From Vandiemenella viatica (lineage: Eukaryota; Arthropoda; Insecta; Orthoptera; Morabidae): a stretch of DNA of 64,000 nt. Location of the stretch: contig JARYHS010008074.1 of NCBI GenBank assembly GCA_031002005.1, positions 350,262,932 to 350,326,931 of the forward strand, given 5' to 3'. Position numbers and translations under genes: made by a program. The notes beneath the pieces were generated by a model, which saw nothing but the letters and a program-made list of their open reading frames with translations, was not told the DNA's origin and searched no databases. Position 1 is the stretch's first letter; each line of letters begins with the position of its first letter. Of the stretch, positions 1 through 9,821 are shown piece after piece.

Positions 1-1083
1 AAGTGAAACCAAGTGAAATTTATCGGCAAATTTGTGATGTTTACGGACCAAATGCGATGAGTGATTCGATGGTGAGAAGATGAGTCCGACAGTTCAATGG
101 CGGGCGTAGTGATGTGCACGATGAAGAATGAAGTGGGCGTCCACCTTTGGTTACAGAAGAACTGGTTCACGCGATTGATGACAAGATCCAGGAAAACCGT
201 AGGTTTACAATTAGTGCTCTCGCTATGGACTTCCCCCAAATTTCACGATCACTGATGCATGAAATTGTTACCAAACAACTGAAATTCCGTAAACTTTGCT
301 CACGTTGGATACCAAAGATTCTCACTGAGCAACACAACGGATGGGTAGTGCACTTGAGTTTTTGACCCGTTATGCTGAAAGCGGCGAAGAATTTCTGAGA
401 CGGATAGTCACAGGAGATGAAACGTGGGTTTCTTACGACACCCCTGAGAGTAAGAGGCAATCAATGGAATGGAGGCACACTTCATCCCCACCAAAGGTTA
501 AGCCGAAGCAAATCATGACACCTCGGAAAATGATGTGCACAGTGTTCTGGGACTGGAAAGGCATCCTACTCATTGACTTCTTACCGCGTGGTCAAACAAT
601 CAAAGCAGATGCTTATTGCGAGACACTTCGGAAATTGCGCCTTGCAATTCAGAATAAGCGCCGGGGACTGCTGTCAAAAGGTGTTGTTTTGCGTCACGAC
701 AACGCACGACCACACACTGCAAACGTGACGAAAAACCTCGTACAGGGATTTGGCTGGGACGTGTTTCACCATCCTGAACTCGCTCTTAGCGACTTTCTTC
801 TTTTCTTACATCTCAAGTCTTTCCTTGGCGGTCATCACTTCACCAATGACGACGAGCTGAAAGAAACTGTTTCCAACTGGTTGAAGACACAGGCGGCAGA
901 TTTCTATGAAGAAGGTTTACAAAACCTGGTGCCACGCTATGACAAATGCCTGCAAAATTTCGGCAGTTATGTGGAAAAGTAGTTTAAGAGTTGTAGAATT
1001 TTGTGCATTAAAAATTTCTTCTGTATCTGTGTACAATTTCATTTTATTACCAAACGGAACTTACTTTCTGGACGCGCCTCGTG
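1..1083 (+). mobile_element. mariner element I, left end outside window
   Basis: The window opens inside a mariner-family DNA transposon. Its transposase remnant fills 3-982. The right terminal inverted repeat lies at about 1050-1083, beginning with CAAACGGAACTTACTTTCTG, and is followed by a TA-rich stretch that could hold the TA target duplication. The sequence just beyond is Penelope-like coding sequence that starts in mid-domain, so the mariner probably landed inside PLE-A. The left TIR is not in the window. Confidence 0.85.
3..982 (+). pseudogene. mariner transposase pseudogene I
   Basis: This is a mariner-type DDD transposase, which cuts and pastes its own element at TA sites. The N-terminal helix-turn-helix region reads in the frame of position 3 and has in-frame TGA stops at 81 and 129. 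The frame changes near 330-345, then stays open from 341 to 982. Catalytic signatures are TGDETWV (Asp codon 416), HDNARPHTA (Asp codon 698) and LALSDF (Asp codon 791). The last two Asp codons are 93 nt apart, so 30 residues separate them rather than the 34 usual for mariner, and the usual YSP stretch before the third Asp is absent. That points to a 12-bp in-frame deletion in the catalytic core. The C terminus ends in the usual YVEK. It cannot make functional transposase as read. Confidence 0.88.
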
Positions 1084-1085
1084 TA

Positions 1086-1882
1086 TATATATATATACAC
1101 ATAGGTTTGACTACCAATCCGTTAGCCATTAGAATGAATGGCCACCGTCAGACAGTTTTCACTCGGAATCCAAAACATCCAGTAACTATCCATGCCATCT
1201 CCCATGACACTAATAATTTTGATTCTTGTTTCACGGTCCATGCTATCAGAGTCCTCCCAAACAACAGCAGTTCCTCTGAACTCAGAAGGTGGGAACTTGC
1301 CTACCAATACAAACTAGGCACACGGCAACCTCCTGGTCTCAATCTGAGATAATACCCAGTTAGTACTTTTCCTTCCCTCTACCCTCTACTTGACTCTGTG
1401 CCCACTGTCTATAGTATATTGAACCTCCACATACCAGAGGTGATGTTTAACTACAAAGATTCTTTTATTATTATTATCATTATATTTTTTCAATTTTATT
1501 TTGTTTACTTATTTATTTATACTTTCTCAAATTTATGTTATGAACATATGAATATACTTTTCTGCACTTTTTGTAACACTTTGCATTCTGAAGTACTAGC
1601 TCCAATTCACTGTCCCTCTCTCTCTTCTCTCTGTTTGAATTTACCCCAACCATATTCTTGACTAATGGTCATTCTGTGAAACAGTCTCCCACACCACCCT
1701 CCCTCCGTTTTCTCCTGTTGACAAAGAGCCAAGTCTCGAAATAGTCATTGTTTTTCATGTGTTTTGTGTTTATTTATGTGTTCACCCCATGATACCATCA
1801 ACTAAGGTAAGTGGTGGTTCATTTTGCTATCCCTTTTTCTGTAAATCGATTCGCTAATTAGCTCCTATTATTTCCTGGTAAC

Positions 1883-1885
<3 letters not shown>
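1086..1885 (+). mobile_element. Penelope-like element A, endonuclease end and 3' UTR
   Basis: This is the C-terminal part of a Penelope-like retroelement (PLE). The translated frame running to 1352 carries a degenerate GIY-YIG nuclease region (LTTNPLAIRMNGHR, then RVLPNNSSSSELRRWELAYQ and PPGLNLR). The GIY-YIG domain cuts target DNA for this retroelement class. A roughly 500-bp 3' UTR follows, ending near 1880 in a TA-rich tail. The same UTR signposts (AGTCTCCCACACCACCCTCC; GGTAAGTGGTGGTTCA) recur at 44880-45030, and in reverse complement near 41200-41500, so this is one repeat family. The N-terminal reverse transcriptase part lies beyond mariner I, outside the window. Confidence 0.75.

Positions 1886-1924
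<39 letters not shown>
1883..1924. repeat. (TA)n(GA)n microsatellite
   Basis: A TA run passes directly into a GA run at the 3' edge of PLE-A. It may have grown from the element's tail. Confidence 0.9.
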
Positions 1925-2376
1925 CTGTTGTTCATGATTAGAACTTTAGAAGTCAGGGCGTTCATCTCACATTTTAGCTAGCAACAGAGAAACAAAACAT
2001 AATTTTTTTTCTCTCCATGAAAGTGTTGAAGATGTAAGAAACATAAGGAGGATCTCCACTTAAGTTCATGGACTGACTAGGAAAACAAAATCTAATAATC
2101 TGGTGAAAAGTGTATACAGTTAAAGTGCCCTATTTAAAATATTGTACAAAATTATTTCAACCAGAAATCAATTTATAGTTTGAGTTAAGTGATGAGAGAG
2201 GATGTTTGATGCGATAAGGACAAAAAGTTATTTGTGCTGTGATTAAATATTTGCTTAACGAAGAGATATAACTGACGGCATTTATAAGGATATGAGGGTA
2301 TAAGAGGGGAGGATATCCAGTCAGTAACACAGTAGTTTAATGATAAAAAAAAGTCTTACAGAATGACCGTTAGATG

Positions 2377-2380
<4 letters not shown>

Positions 2381-2426
<46 letters not shown>
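2381..2426. repeat. (TG)n microsatellite
   Basis: About 23 uninterrupted TG units. Confidence 0.95.
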
Positions 2427-2427
<1 letters not shown>

Positions 2428-2429
<2 letters not shown>

Positions 2430-2525
2430 CAACCAGCAGTCTTACTGTGAGGCAGTCTCCAGCTGCGCCCACCTCTCATACTGTTCTCCCGTTGAAGAAG
2501 GGTTTATTGTTGGGCTATTGCAATG
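2428..2525 (+). mobile_element. PLE 3' UTR relic
   Basis: A short decayed match to the PLE 3' UTR seen at 1680-1745: TGTGAGGCAGTCTCC, then CCACCTCTCATACTG, then a CCGTTGAAGAAGGG block. No coding part remains. Confidence 0.45.
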
Positions 2526-3075
2526 TCAATTGATCAATAACTGACTATTAGCCGATCAACAATGTGCACTGTGAACTTCTGGTCTTCTGGCCTGCTTAGC
2601 ACTACACTAGAAGATGGCAATGGAGAGACTGATAGCAGAGATATTGTGTGAAAACATCATGTTCACTTAGTTAGTTAATCCATACATTACAGTAAAAATT
2701 TTCCAATGCTGGTTTTTTGCATCAATTCAGTTTCTTTACTTTTTGTGCTGCCACAGCAGTGTCCACTTGCCAGAGGAGCTCTCTGCCCTTTCTATTCATT
2801 TCTCCAGATCCTTCTATCACAAACACAATAACCTCTGCTACCGACAGTAAGTATAAATTAACAATCAGAAGAAGAGGATGAATCAGCATGTAAAAATGTC
2901 CAATGATGACTGCACATTCCTGACAAAAGTCCACAAAAGCACCCATGAAGCATTTAGATTTTCAGTGCTTATATTCTAAAATTGTTTCCTGAAAATTCAA
3001 CAATTACCTGCAAAATGCATTCAATAATAATACTTAATTAATTAAGCCACTAATCATATATATTATTTCTAAAAA
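2526..3075. other. No supported gene
   Basis: AT-rich sequence. A 74-codon minus frame (2722-2946) with a hydrophobic N-terminal half is present, but there is no recognised family and no supported splice structure. Confidence 0.6.
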
Positions 3076-3079
3076 ACAA

Positions 3080-4085
3080 AAAGTTTTATTTTTTATTTTA
3101 TTTTTTTGTAAATCAGAAGCCATTATCATCCTTCATACTTAACCAAAGCCAATGAATGAGATATCATTTTAAAGATTAAGGTACCACATCATATTTTAAG
3201 AAAGAAATTTTCCGAAATTCGATCTTTAAGGGGCAAAAACGTCAAAATTTCTAAAAAGCTGTTTTTCTCCCTGGATACCTAACCGAAATCGATAAATGAT
3301 ATGTCATTTTAAAGATTATGATCCCCACTTTGCTGACATCATATACTAAGAAAGGAATTTGACCCTTAAAGGCTAAAAGTATCATTATTTCCATAATGTA
3401 TTTTTTTTTGACACAAGCCATTAATCATCCTCGATATCTAACCGAAATCGGGAAACGAGATATTATCATTATTATTATTTTAGATTAAGGTCTCTGCTTT
3501 GGTCACATCATATTTTAAGAAAGGAATTATTCGGAATTCGACCTTTAAAGGGCAAAAGTATAATAATTTCCAGAACATATATTTGCCATTGATATCTAAC
3601 CAAAATTGATAAATGAGGTATGATATAAAAGATTAGGGTCTCTGCTTTGGTCATATCATATTTTAAGAACAAAATAAGGACAAAAGTATTTCCATAACGT
3701 GTTTTTTGTTACAAGCTATTTATCTCCTTTGGTACCTAACCGAAATTGATAAATGAGTTATCATTTAAAAGATTAAGGTCTCTACTCGGGCAAAGTTATA
3801 TATTAAGAACAGAACGTTCTGGCCTCGCATTCAGGAGGACGGCGGTTCAAATCCCCGTCCGGGTATCCAGATTTGGGTCTTCCATGGTTTCCCAAATCAC
3901 TCCAGGCAAATGTCGGGACGTTTCCTTCATAAGGCCATGGCCGAATTCCTTGCCATTCCTTGCCCCCCATCCTATCCCATCTCGAAAGCCCTCGCTGTTA
4001 AGAGACGTTAAGCAGTTTTAAAAAAAAAAGAAACAGAATTTTTCAGAATTTGACCCTTGAATGACAAAAGTTGCACATATGAGAC
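3080..4085. repeat. Degenerate tandem repeat, about 140-160 bp units
   Basis: A recurring block (TAACCGAAATCGATAAATGA, then AAAGATTAAGGTCTC, then CATATTTTAAGAAAGGAATT, then a CCTTTAAAGGGCAAAAGT block) occurs about five times. Its first motif starts near 3140, 3280, 3439, 3598 and 3737, giving spacings of 140, 159, 159 and 139 bp. Copies are clearly diverged. The last copy is split by a SINE at 3813-4029 and resumes at about 4030 with the expected TTTGACCCTTGAATGACAAA block. Confidence 0.8.
3813..4029 (+). mobile_element. tRNA-derived SINE, family A, 5' truncated
   Basis: It begins in the tRNA-like part after the A box, keeps a B-box-like GGTTCAAATCC, then the family core (CCATGGTTTCCCAAATCACT, GGCCATGGCCGAATTCCTTG), and ends in an A tail at about 4019-4029. 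The flanks carry similar AGAACAG and AGAAACAG strings, a possible imperfect target duplication. It interrupts the last unit of the tandem repeat. Confidence 0.8.
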
Positions 4086-4936
4086 AGTTCAGTACCAAGC
4101 CACTAGATAGCAGCAGCACATACCACAGAGATATTAATAAACTGCTGCATTGATTTCTGTTACGAACCTATTACACTAAACAAATAAACGATTGATACAA
4201 ATGAGGCGGTTCTTCTTTCATCCTATTACAAACCACCAACCTTACTATTCATTGTATTCGTGAAATATTCACACGAGCCACCTAGTTAAATATAAAACAA
4301 AGTAAAACAACGAACAATCAGGGAAATTGATTCACGACATTCGTGGGTGTGATCTAACCAACAACTGGAAACAATATACTGAATAGATTCTTCACAAATT
4401 TAGATCAAATTTCTCACTGAAATAATAGTCAGTACCGCTGATATGAAAACAAGAAACTTGTATATATTGATTCCTTGCTCAGTTATGGAAACTCTTTTTT
4501 AAGTGCAAATGATATATAAGTCACACAATGTGTGTAGGAATTATTTGTGGAATAAGAACAGGATGGCTTGTAGTAGTCTATTAATACTCTATAAATACTT
4601 GCAAAGGCAGAGCATCACATGAATACTCAACGATAATTTTTGTATTAAATCCTGAAAACTTCAACTTCAATGCTTAAACAATTTCTGTAATGATACAAAC
4701 AAATGTGGCATCCATAAAGATTAGCAGTCAATGTCAACTGCACAAAGAGAAATAAAAGTTTGTCACCATTTTATACAGTATCTTATCACAAGATATAAAT
4801 AAATTATATTCTTTATAAAAACCAGACAGCTTCAGCAAAAATTAAATAGCAGTAGAACATTTTTTTTTCATCTGGAATTTGTTAATTAAAAGGATTTGAG
4901 GAAGCAGTGTAAGGTGGCAAAATAACTCCGATTCAC

Positions 4937-4967
<31 letters not shown>

Positions 4968-5085
4968 TTGTCGAACCCTTGTATATACTTAATAATTAAC
5001 ACCTATCTTTAGAAAATGTCTGCCAACTGTAGTAATTAACATTAGATTTTATGTAAAATTTTCAGGATGATAAGTTGTAAGGGAA
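4086..5085. other. No gene seen; poly-T at 4943-4969
   Basis: AT-rich sequence with a T tract of about 27 bases at 4943-4969. No frame resembles a known family. Confidence 0.6.
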
Positions 5086-5272
5086 GGAAAGGTAATATAT
5101 ACCCTCCACTAATTGAAGTTAAAGGAGGAGGGCAGCAGCAATAAAAACATGTGACAGTTCATGTGAGCATCCTTAGCAGAAAATACTGTGTTTCTTATGT
5201 TTGTGGGGTGTTATTTGTTGCTGCTGCCCTCCCCCCTCAACTTTGGTGAATGATGGGCATATTTTACCTTTT
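5086..5272. repeat. Short palindromic PLE-end repeat
   Basis: Imperfect inverted repeat. The left arm, about 5086-5150, contains GGAGGAGGGCAGCAGCAATA. The right arm, about 5208-5272, contains the complement TTGCTGCTGCCCTCC. The arm sequence also matches the arms of the larger palindrome at 25847-26170 and the terminal GGAGGGC-type blocks near PLE ends. It is best read as two PLE termini facing each other. Confidence 0.6.
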
Positions 5273-5605
5273 ATTTTGATATAAATATTGCCTCATGACA
5301 TTTATTCCACTCCACTGTTACTAAGTAAGTTGTAATCATCAACCTGTAACATTATTGGTCTAACATTGGTGAACGTTTTCACACGGGACTGAAGTGAATA
5401 TATTTACCTGAATGTAATAATTCACACATTTGCTTAATACAACCAGCCAACAGATAAAGTTTGATATTGCTTTTGAATGTTTCAAGCAACAACCAACTTT
5501 GTGTAAAAATTAGATGATAAGAATCCTAGAGTCATAATTTCATATTGTGCAGTTTATTTTAAGGTTCATGACTAAATAAAATATAGTTTAATGGCATATT
5601 GCATA
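5273..5605. other. No gene seen
   Basis: AT-rich flank of the long-TIR transposon. The candidate 3-bp target duplication ATA lies at 5603-5605, matching 13136-13138. Confidence 0.5.
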
Positions 5606-6050
5606 TAGCCCAGTCAATAAAGGGCCAAAAACAGTGAATGTCGGAACTTTCTCTGGTAAAGCTGAATTTTCTCCCAGTAGTAGATCACTATTAGAGAGAC
5701 ATTTTTTCAAAAGTCCCCGAAAATTCCAATGGAGCTTCCCCCCCTACCCCCCCTTTAAGTTTAAAATGTAGAGTTTTACGCAATCGCATATAACTTTTTA
5801 ACCAAAAGTTTATTAAGGTTATATTACTTACAGTTTTATTCCCTGATAAATATTCTACAACTTTTATAATAACATAATTTATGATATGTGCAGCAGTTTT
5901 CCCGTAAATTAACGAAATGTTGTAAAAAAACAATATTTTTTTGCCACCTATCTACGTTTTTGCAAAACCATATTTTTATTCGTCACCAAATGAAAAAATG
6001 CTTCGAATGAAAGTTTTAGCTCATATATTCCTGAGTACATCGGTGTATAA
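5606..6050 (+). repeat. Left TIR, outer part
   Basis: The reverse complement of this segment matches 12709-13135 over nearly its whole length, including the GGAGCTTCCCCCCCTACCCC block, the CCCTGATAAATATTCTACAA block and the CCTGAGTACATCGGTGTATA end. The 60-100 bp just inside the outer end are more diverged than the rest. Confidence 0.9.
6037..6050 (+). repeat. RTE target site duplication, left copy
   Basis: ACATCGGTGTATAA, repeated exactly at 9446-9459 on the far side of the retrotransposon. Confidence 0.9.
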
Positions 6051-6434
6051 CCCCGCCAACCTGGGCCCAGAATTGGGAAGCCAGGCTCTGCCTGTCACAA
6101 GCCAGGACTAAGGGGGAGTGATAGAGGAGTAACACCTCTTTAAAAAACCTTGGCCCAGCTGGCCCTGCTGGCAGCACCTTGTGAGGGCTCCTTACCAGGG
6201 TTACGGAGAAGACCTCAACGAATCACTTGGCGGAGAAGTAGTACTTCGGTACGGCAAGGGATGCGGAAGAGGCAGCCCAGCACTCAGGGATTAATATGAG
6301 TGCATTCATCGTAGCGTCTGTCTCAAGTTGAGCGGCTACACCCAGCGTCTGACCCAAAGTGGGCGGCTGTTCAAGAAATCGCCAATCCGTTCTGAAGCAA
6401 GCGTGGCGATTATGCTTCACCCCTTTAAGCAACT
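6051..6434 (+). promoter_or_regulatory. 5' UTR and likely internal promoter of the RTE element
   Basis: About 380 bp upstream of the first coding frame, GC-richer than the flanks, starting CCCCGCCAACCTGGGCCCAG. Non-LTR elements normally carry an internal promoter here; none can be proven by eye. Confidence 0.45.
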
Positions 6435-6680
6435 ATGATGAGCGGCATTATTGGAAAACAATCCGGAGGTAAAACAGCCCCCCATTCGGTTCTCCGGGAG
6501 GGGGCTACATTAATGTCAGCAGTCAAAGTTCCTAAAGAGCAAACCAGATCATCAATAGAAAAACAGCAAATAATTCATATATGCACTTACAACTGCAGGT
6601 CTCTTAAAGGAGAATCCCGACTTACAGAGTTGGAAGACGCGCTCCAAAAAAATCAAATGGAGTATAGTGGGCCTAAGTGA
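6435..6680 (+). pseudogene. RTE endonuclease N terminus, frame-separated
   Basis: An 81-codon frame whose second half (ICTYNCRSLKGESRL) is the first beta strand of an AP-endonuclease-like domain, which nicks target DNA to prime reverse transcription. It runs out of frame just before the rest of the domain, which continues in the frame of 6667. The change of frame falls at a run of seven A residues (6646-6652); one A fewer would join the frames. It is either a one-base insertion in this copy or, less likely, a slippage site. The N-terminal 50 residues have no recognised domain. Confidence 0.75.
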
Positions 6681-9366
6681 GGTTAGACGTCCAGAGGAAG
6701 AATGTATCGAACTTAAATCAGGCCACATCTTGTACCATTACGGAAACTCCTTGGGAAAGCTAAATGGAGTGGGCTTCCTGATAAACCGTAGTGTGAAAAA
6801 TAAGGTTAAACTAATAGAAGGTATTTCAGATCGAGCAGCAAGAGTAGTGTTACAACTATCAAATCGCTACAAAATACAAATACTGCAGGTATATGCTCCA
6901 ACATCCTCGCACTCAGATGATGAAGTAGAGTCTTTCTACGAAGATGTCACGACACTGCATGACAGAGGCAAAGACTGCCATTTCCAGATTATCATGGGAG
7001 ACTTCAATGCTATTGTAGGCACCAGGAAACAAGGAGACACTGTGGTCGATAAGTTCGGAATACAAACTAGGAATGACAGAGGGGAACGACTTGTGCAGTT
7101 TGCAGAGCACACAAAAATGCACGTCATGAACACATTTTTTAAAAAACATCAAAGTCGAAAGTGGACATGGAGAAGTCCAGATCATAAAACTAAAAATGAA
7201 ATAGACTACATCCTGTCCAATAGCCGACATTTTGTTCAAGACGTCACTGTTCTAAATCAATTCAACACCGGAAGTGATCACAGGCTGGTCCGAGCGAAAC
7301 TTAGTATCTGCATAAAACAGGAAAGGCGAAAGCTAATAAAAGGAACCAATAAAACATCAGTAAATATAATCAATCTCACTGAAAAGAAAGACATTTTTCA
7401 ACGCACACTATCGGAGAAACTAGCTACCACCGCCAATGGAAATTTAGCTTCAATTATTAACACATTAGCCATAGAAATTGCAGGAACTGTTAAAACCACC
7501 AAATTAAGTAAAATTAGCAATAATACAAAAACTCTCCTGAATAAACGGAGGAATATGAAAGTAAAACCTGAAAAAAACCTAATTGAATATGCTGAACTGT
7601 GCAAGACCATTAGAAAAGAAATAACAGCTGACATCAAGAAATATAACGAAAATCTGGTCAGATCAGTTATAGAGAACAAGAAAGGCTATAAGAAAGCAAA
7701 ACAAAGATTAATGATAGGAAAGAAACAAATAATAGCTTTAGATGATGATAATGAGCGTATTACAGACAAAACGGCAGTATTGGTTCATATCAGGAACTTC
7801 TATCAGTCCTTATACAGCAAGCAAGATGAAAATCCTTTAATGACATCAAGCCCAGACTCACCAATTCCTGAAGTCCTCCCATATGAAGTTAGAAGGGCAG
7901 TGAACGAAATGAAAAAAGGATCAGCTAGTGGTTATGACGGCCTGTCTATTGACGTACTCCAATTGACTGGAGAAGAAACTTACAGACACCTAGCTAAGGT
8001 GTTTTCACAATGCCTCGAAGAGAGAAATATCCCATCCAGCTGGAACAAAGCAATGATTGTGTTGCTATACAAAAAGGGCAGTCGTTACAATATTAAAAAC
8101 TACCGCCCCATCAGCCTTCTTCCTGTCATATACAAAGTGTTTACAAAGGTCATCAATAACCGCATCAGTTCCACCTTGGACACAGCGCAACCAATTGAAC
8201 AGGCTGGTTTTAGGTCAGGATTCAGCACAGTAGATCACATCCAAGTCATCAACGAAGTAATAAGTCGAGCAAATGAATACCAGATGCCCCTCTGTTTGGC
8301 CTTTATCGATTTTGAAAAAGCTTTTGATTCAGTCCATCACTCTGCAATCATGCAAGCCCTTTTAGAACAAGGAGTGAATCCCGGCTATATTGACTTACTG
8401 TACAACATATACACCACTTCCACTGCTTTTGTCAACATCGCTGAAGTCACCAAAGAGTTCCCAGTAGAAAGAGGGGTAAAACAAGGTGACTCTATATCCC
8501 CCAAGCTATTCACATCAGTCCTAGAGTTGGAAATGTCAAAAATCCAATGGCAAAACCGAGGTTTGAGAATAAATGGAAGAAATCTCAACAACTTAAGATT
8601 CGCTGATGATATAGTTTTACTCTCAAACAGTCTGGAAGAGCTCAAAGAACTGATAAATGAACTAGAGACAGCGTGCAGTGAAGTGGGCCTTAAAATAAAT
8701 ATATCAAAAAGCAAAATCATGCAAAACAAATGGGCAGAAAAAGATAAAGACAAGGCGGACATGAAAGATTCTGGTATTGAGTTCGTAGATCAGTACATCT
8801 ATCTTGGCCAACTGATCAATATGAATGGTGACTCAAAGCCTGAGATCTACAGACGGATAAAGCTGGGCTGGAGAGCATATGGAAGAAATTCCATAGTTTT
8901 TAAATCGAACATGCCAATACATCTTAAAAAACAGGTATTTGAACAATGTGTATTACCGGTCCTCACATATGCCTGCCAGACTTGGACCCTAAATAGTCAC
9001 ACGAAGCAAAAACTGAGAACTGCCCAGCGAAGTATGGAAAGAGCAATGCTAGGGTTTACAAGAAGAGACAGGAAAAGGGCTGTGCACATCCGTTCAATAA
9101 CTAAAGTAACAGACATCTTAAAAAGAGTCATGACCCAAAAATGGCAATGGGCCGGTCATGTTGCTCGCAAAAGAGATGAAAGATGGACTACGGTAGTGCT
9201 GGACTGGATACCGAGAAACCTGAAAAGAGCAAGAGGAAGACCCCCGGATCGCTGGGATAAGGATATACGTCGAGTTACAGGCGTGAACTGGAAGAGGGCG
9301 GCTCAGGATCGATCGGCCTGGAAAGAACTACAGCAACACTATGTAGAATTAAATTCTAATATATAG
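6667..9366 (+). CDS. RTE endonuclease/reverse transcriptase ORF
   Basis: An 899-codon open frame, the longest in the window. Residues about 1-215 are the AP-endonuclease domain: MGDFN at 110-114, an Asp-Tyr in KNEIDYIL, and the SDH signature at 203-205. A linker rich in Lys follows. The reverse transcriptase lies at about 380-720, with NYRPISLLP, FIDFEKAFDSV, GVKQGDSISPKLF, catalytic FADD at 645-648, and the GLKINISKSKIM thumb motif. The C-terminal region has HVARKRDERW and RARGRPPDRW, common in this group. No stops interrupt it, so the RT half may still be translatable. The listed Met is not the true start: the domain begins upstream in another frame (6435-6680). Confidence 0.9.
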   Translation: MGLSEVRRPEEECIELKSGHILYHYGNSLGKLNGVGFLINRSVKNKVKLIEGISDRAARVVLQLSNRYKIQILQVYAPTSSHSDDEVESFYEDVTTLHDRGKDCHFQIIMGDFNAIVGTRKQGDTVVDKFGIQTRNDRGERLVQFAEHTKMHVMNTFFKKHQSRKWTWRSPDHKTKNEIDYILSNSRHFVQDVTVLNQFNTGSDHRLVRAKLSICIKQERRKLIKGTNKTSVNIINLTEKKDIFQRTLSEKLATTANGNLASIINTLAIEIAGTVKTTKLSKISNNTKTLLNKRRNMKVKPEKNLIEYAELCKTIRKEITADIKKYNENLVRSVIENKKGYKKAKQRLMIGKKQIIALDDDNERITDKTAVLVHIRNFYQSLYSKQDENPLMTSSPDSPIPEVLPYEVRRAVNEMKKGSASGYDGLSIDVLQLTGEETYRHLAKVFSQCLEERNIPSSWNKAMIVLLYKKGSRYNIKNYRPISLLPVIYKVFTKVINNRISSTLDTAQPIEQAGFRSGFSTVDHIQVINEVISRANEYQMPLCLAFIDFEKAFDSVHHSAIMQALLEQGVNPGYIDLLYNIYTTSTAFVNIAEVTKEFPVERGVKQGDSISPKLFTSVLELEMSKIQWQNRGLRINGRNLNNLRFADDIVLLSNSLEELKELINELETACSEVGLKINISKSKIMQNKWAEKDKDKADMKDSGIEFVDQYIYLGQLINMNGDSKPEIYRRIKLGWRAYGRNSIVFKSNMPIHLKKQVFEQCVLPVLTYACQTWTLNSHTKQKLRTAQRSMERAMLGFTRRDRKRAVHIRSITKVTDILKRVMTQKWQWAGHVARKRDERWTTVVLDWIPRNLKRARGRPPDRWDKDIRRVTGVNWKRAAQDRSAWKELQQHYVELNSNI

Positions 9367-9417
9367 CTCATTAGGCTTAAAGAGGCTACATCCTGAAAAA
9401 AGGATTGATATAGCTGC

Positions 9418-9445
<28 letters not shown>

Positions 9446-9448
<3 letters not shown>

Positions 9449-9459
9449 TCGGTGTATAA
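9446..9459 (+). repeat. RTE target site duplication, right copy
   Basis: ACATCGGTGTATAA, directly after the (AAT)n tail and identical to 6037-6050. The left TIR resumes immediately after it. Confidence 0.9.
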
Positions 9460-9547
9460 ACATATACAGTTATGTGTATTACTCTACTAGTAACATAGAA
9501 AACAGTAGCTGGGTTTTGAGCGCGTGAGCGCCCAGGAGTCGGCGGGC
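9460..9547 (+). repeat. Left TIR, inner part
   Basis: Continuation of the left TIR after the RTE insertion. It pairs with 12613-12708 (TACTCTACTAGTAACATAGA and the GC-rich GAGTCGGCGGGC end). Homology stops at about 9547, where the sequence becomes strongly GC-rich for another 30 bp. Confidence 0.88.
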
Positions 9548-9821
9548 AGCGCGAGCCGGCCGCGCCCGTTGTGTAAGAGGAAGAATAAAGGTGCTATAAT
9601 TTCCAGAAATAATTTTTAATGCATTTAACAGCGTTCGTTTGATCTAACGTGTCAGGGATAGTTGCTAATGTAGGAAAATCTTTATTAGCCCCTATATTTC
9701 ATTACTTTTAGCATACATTTTAAGTACATCCCACCACTTCCATACACATTTTATAAAACAGCACGTTCAACAAAATTCAAACTTTAAGTAATAACGATCA
9801 CCAAGAATACTACTTAACTGA

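Larger units (their letters stand above)
6051..9445 (+). mobile_element. RTE-type non-LTR retrotransposon, near full length
   Basis: An approximately 3.4-kb retrotransposon inserted in the left TIR of the Academ-like element. It has a GC-richer 5' region (6051-6434), an endonuclease plus reverse transcriptase coding region (6435-9366), a short 3' UTR and an (AAT)n tail (about 9417-9446). An exact 14-bp target duplication borders it. The microsatellite tail and single AP-endonuclease/RT polyprotein fit the RTE clade as I know it, but clade placement needs a tree. The long open frame suggests a recent insertion. Confidence 0.9.

Noticed and set aside
2722..2946. Hydrophobic 74-codon minus ORF
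   Set aside because: No family, poor splice evidence, and the hydrophobic part is AT-rich sequence translated.
6913..7239. Minus-strand ORFs across the RTE coding region
   Set aside because: Antisense shadows of the 899-codon ORF.
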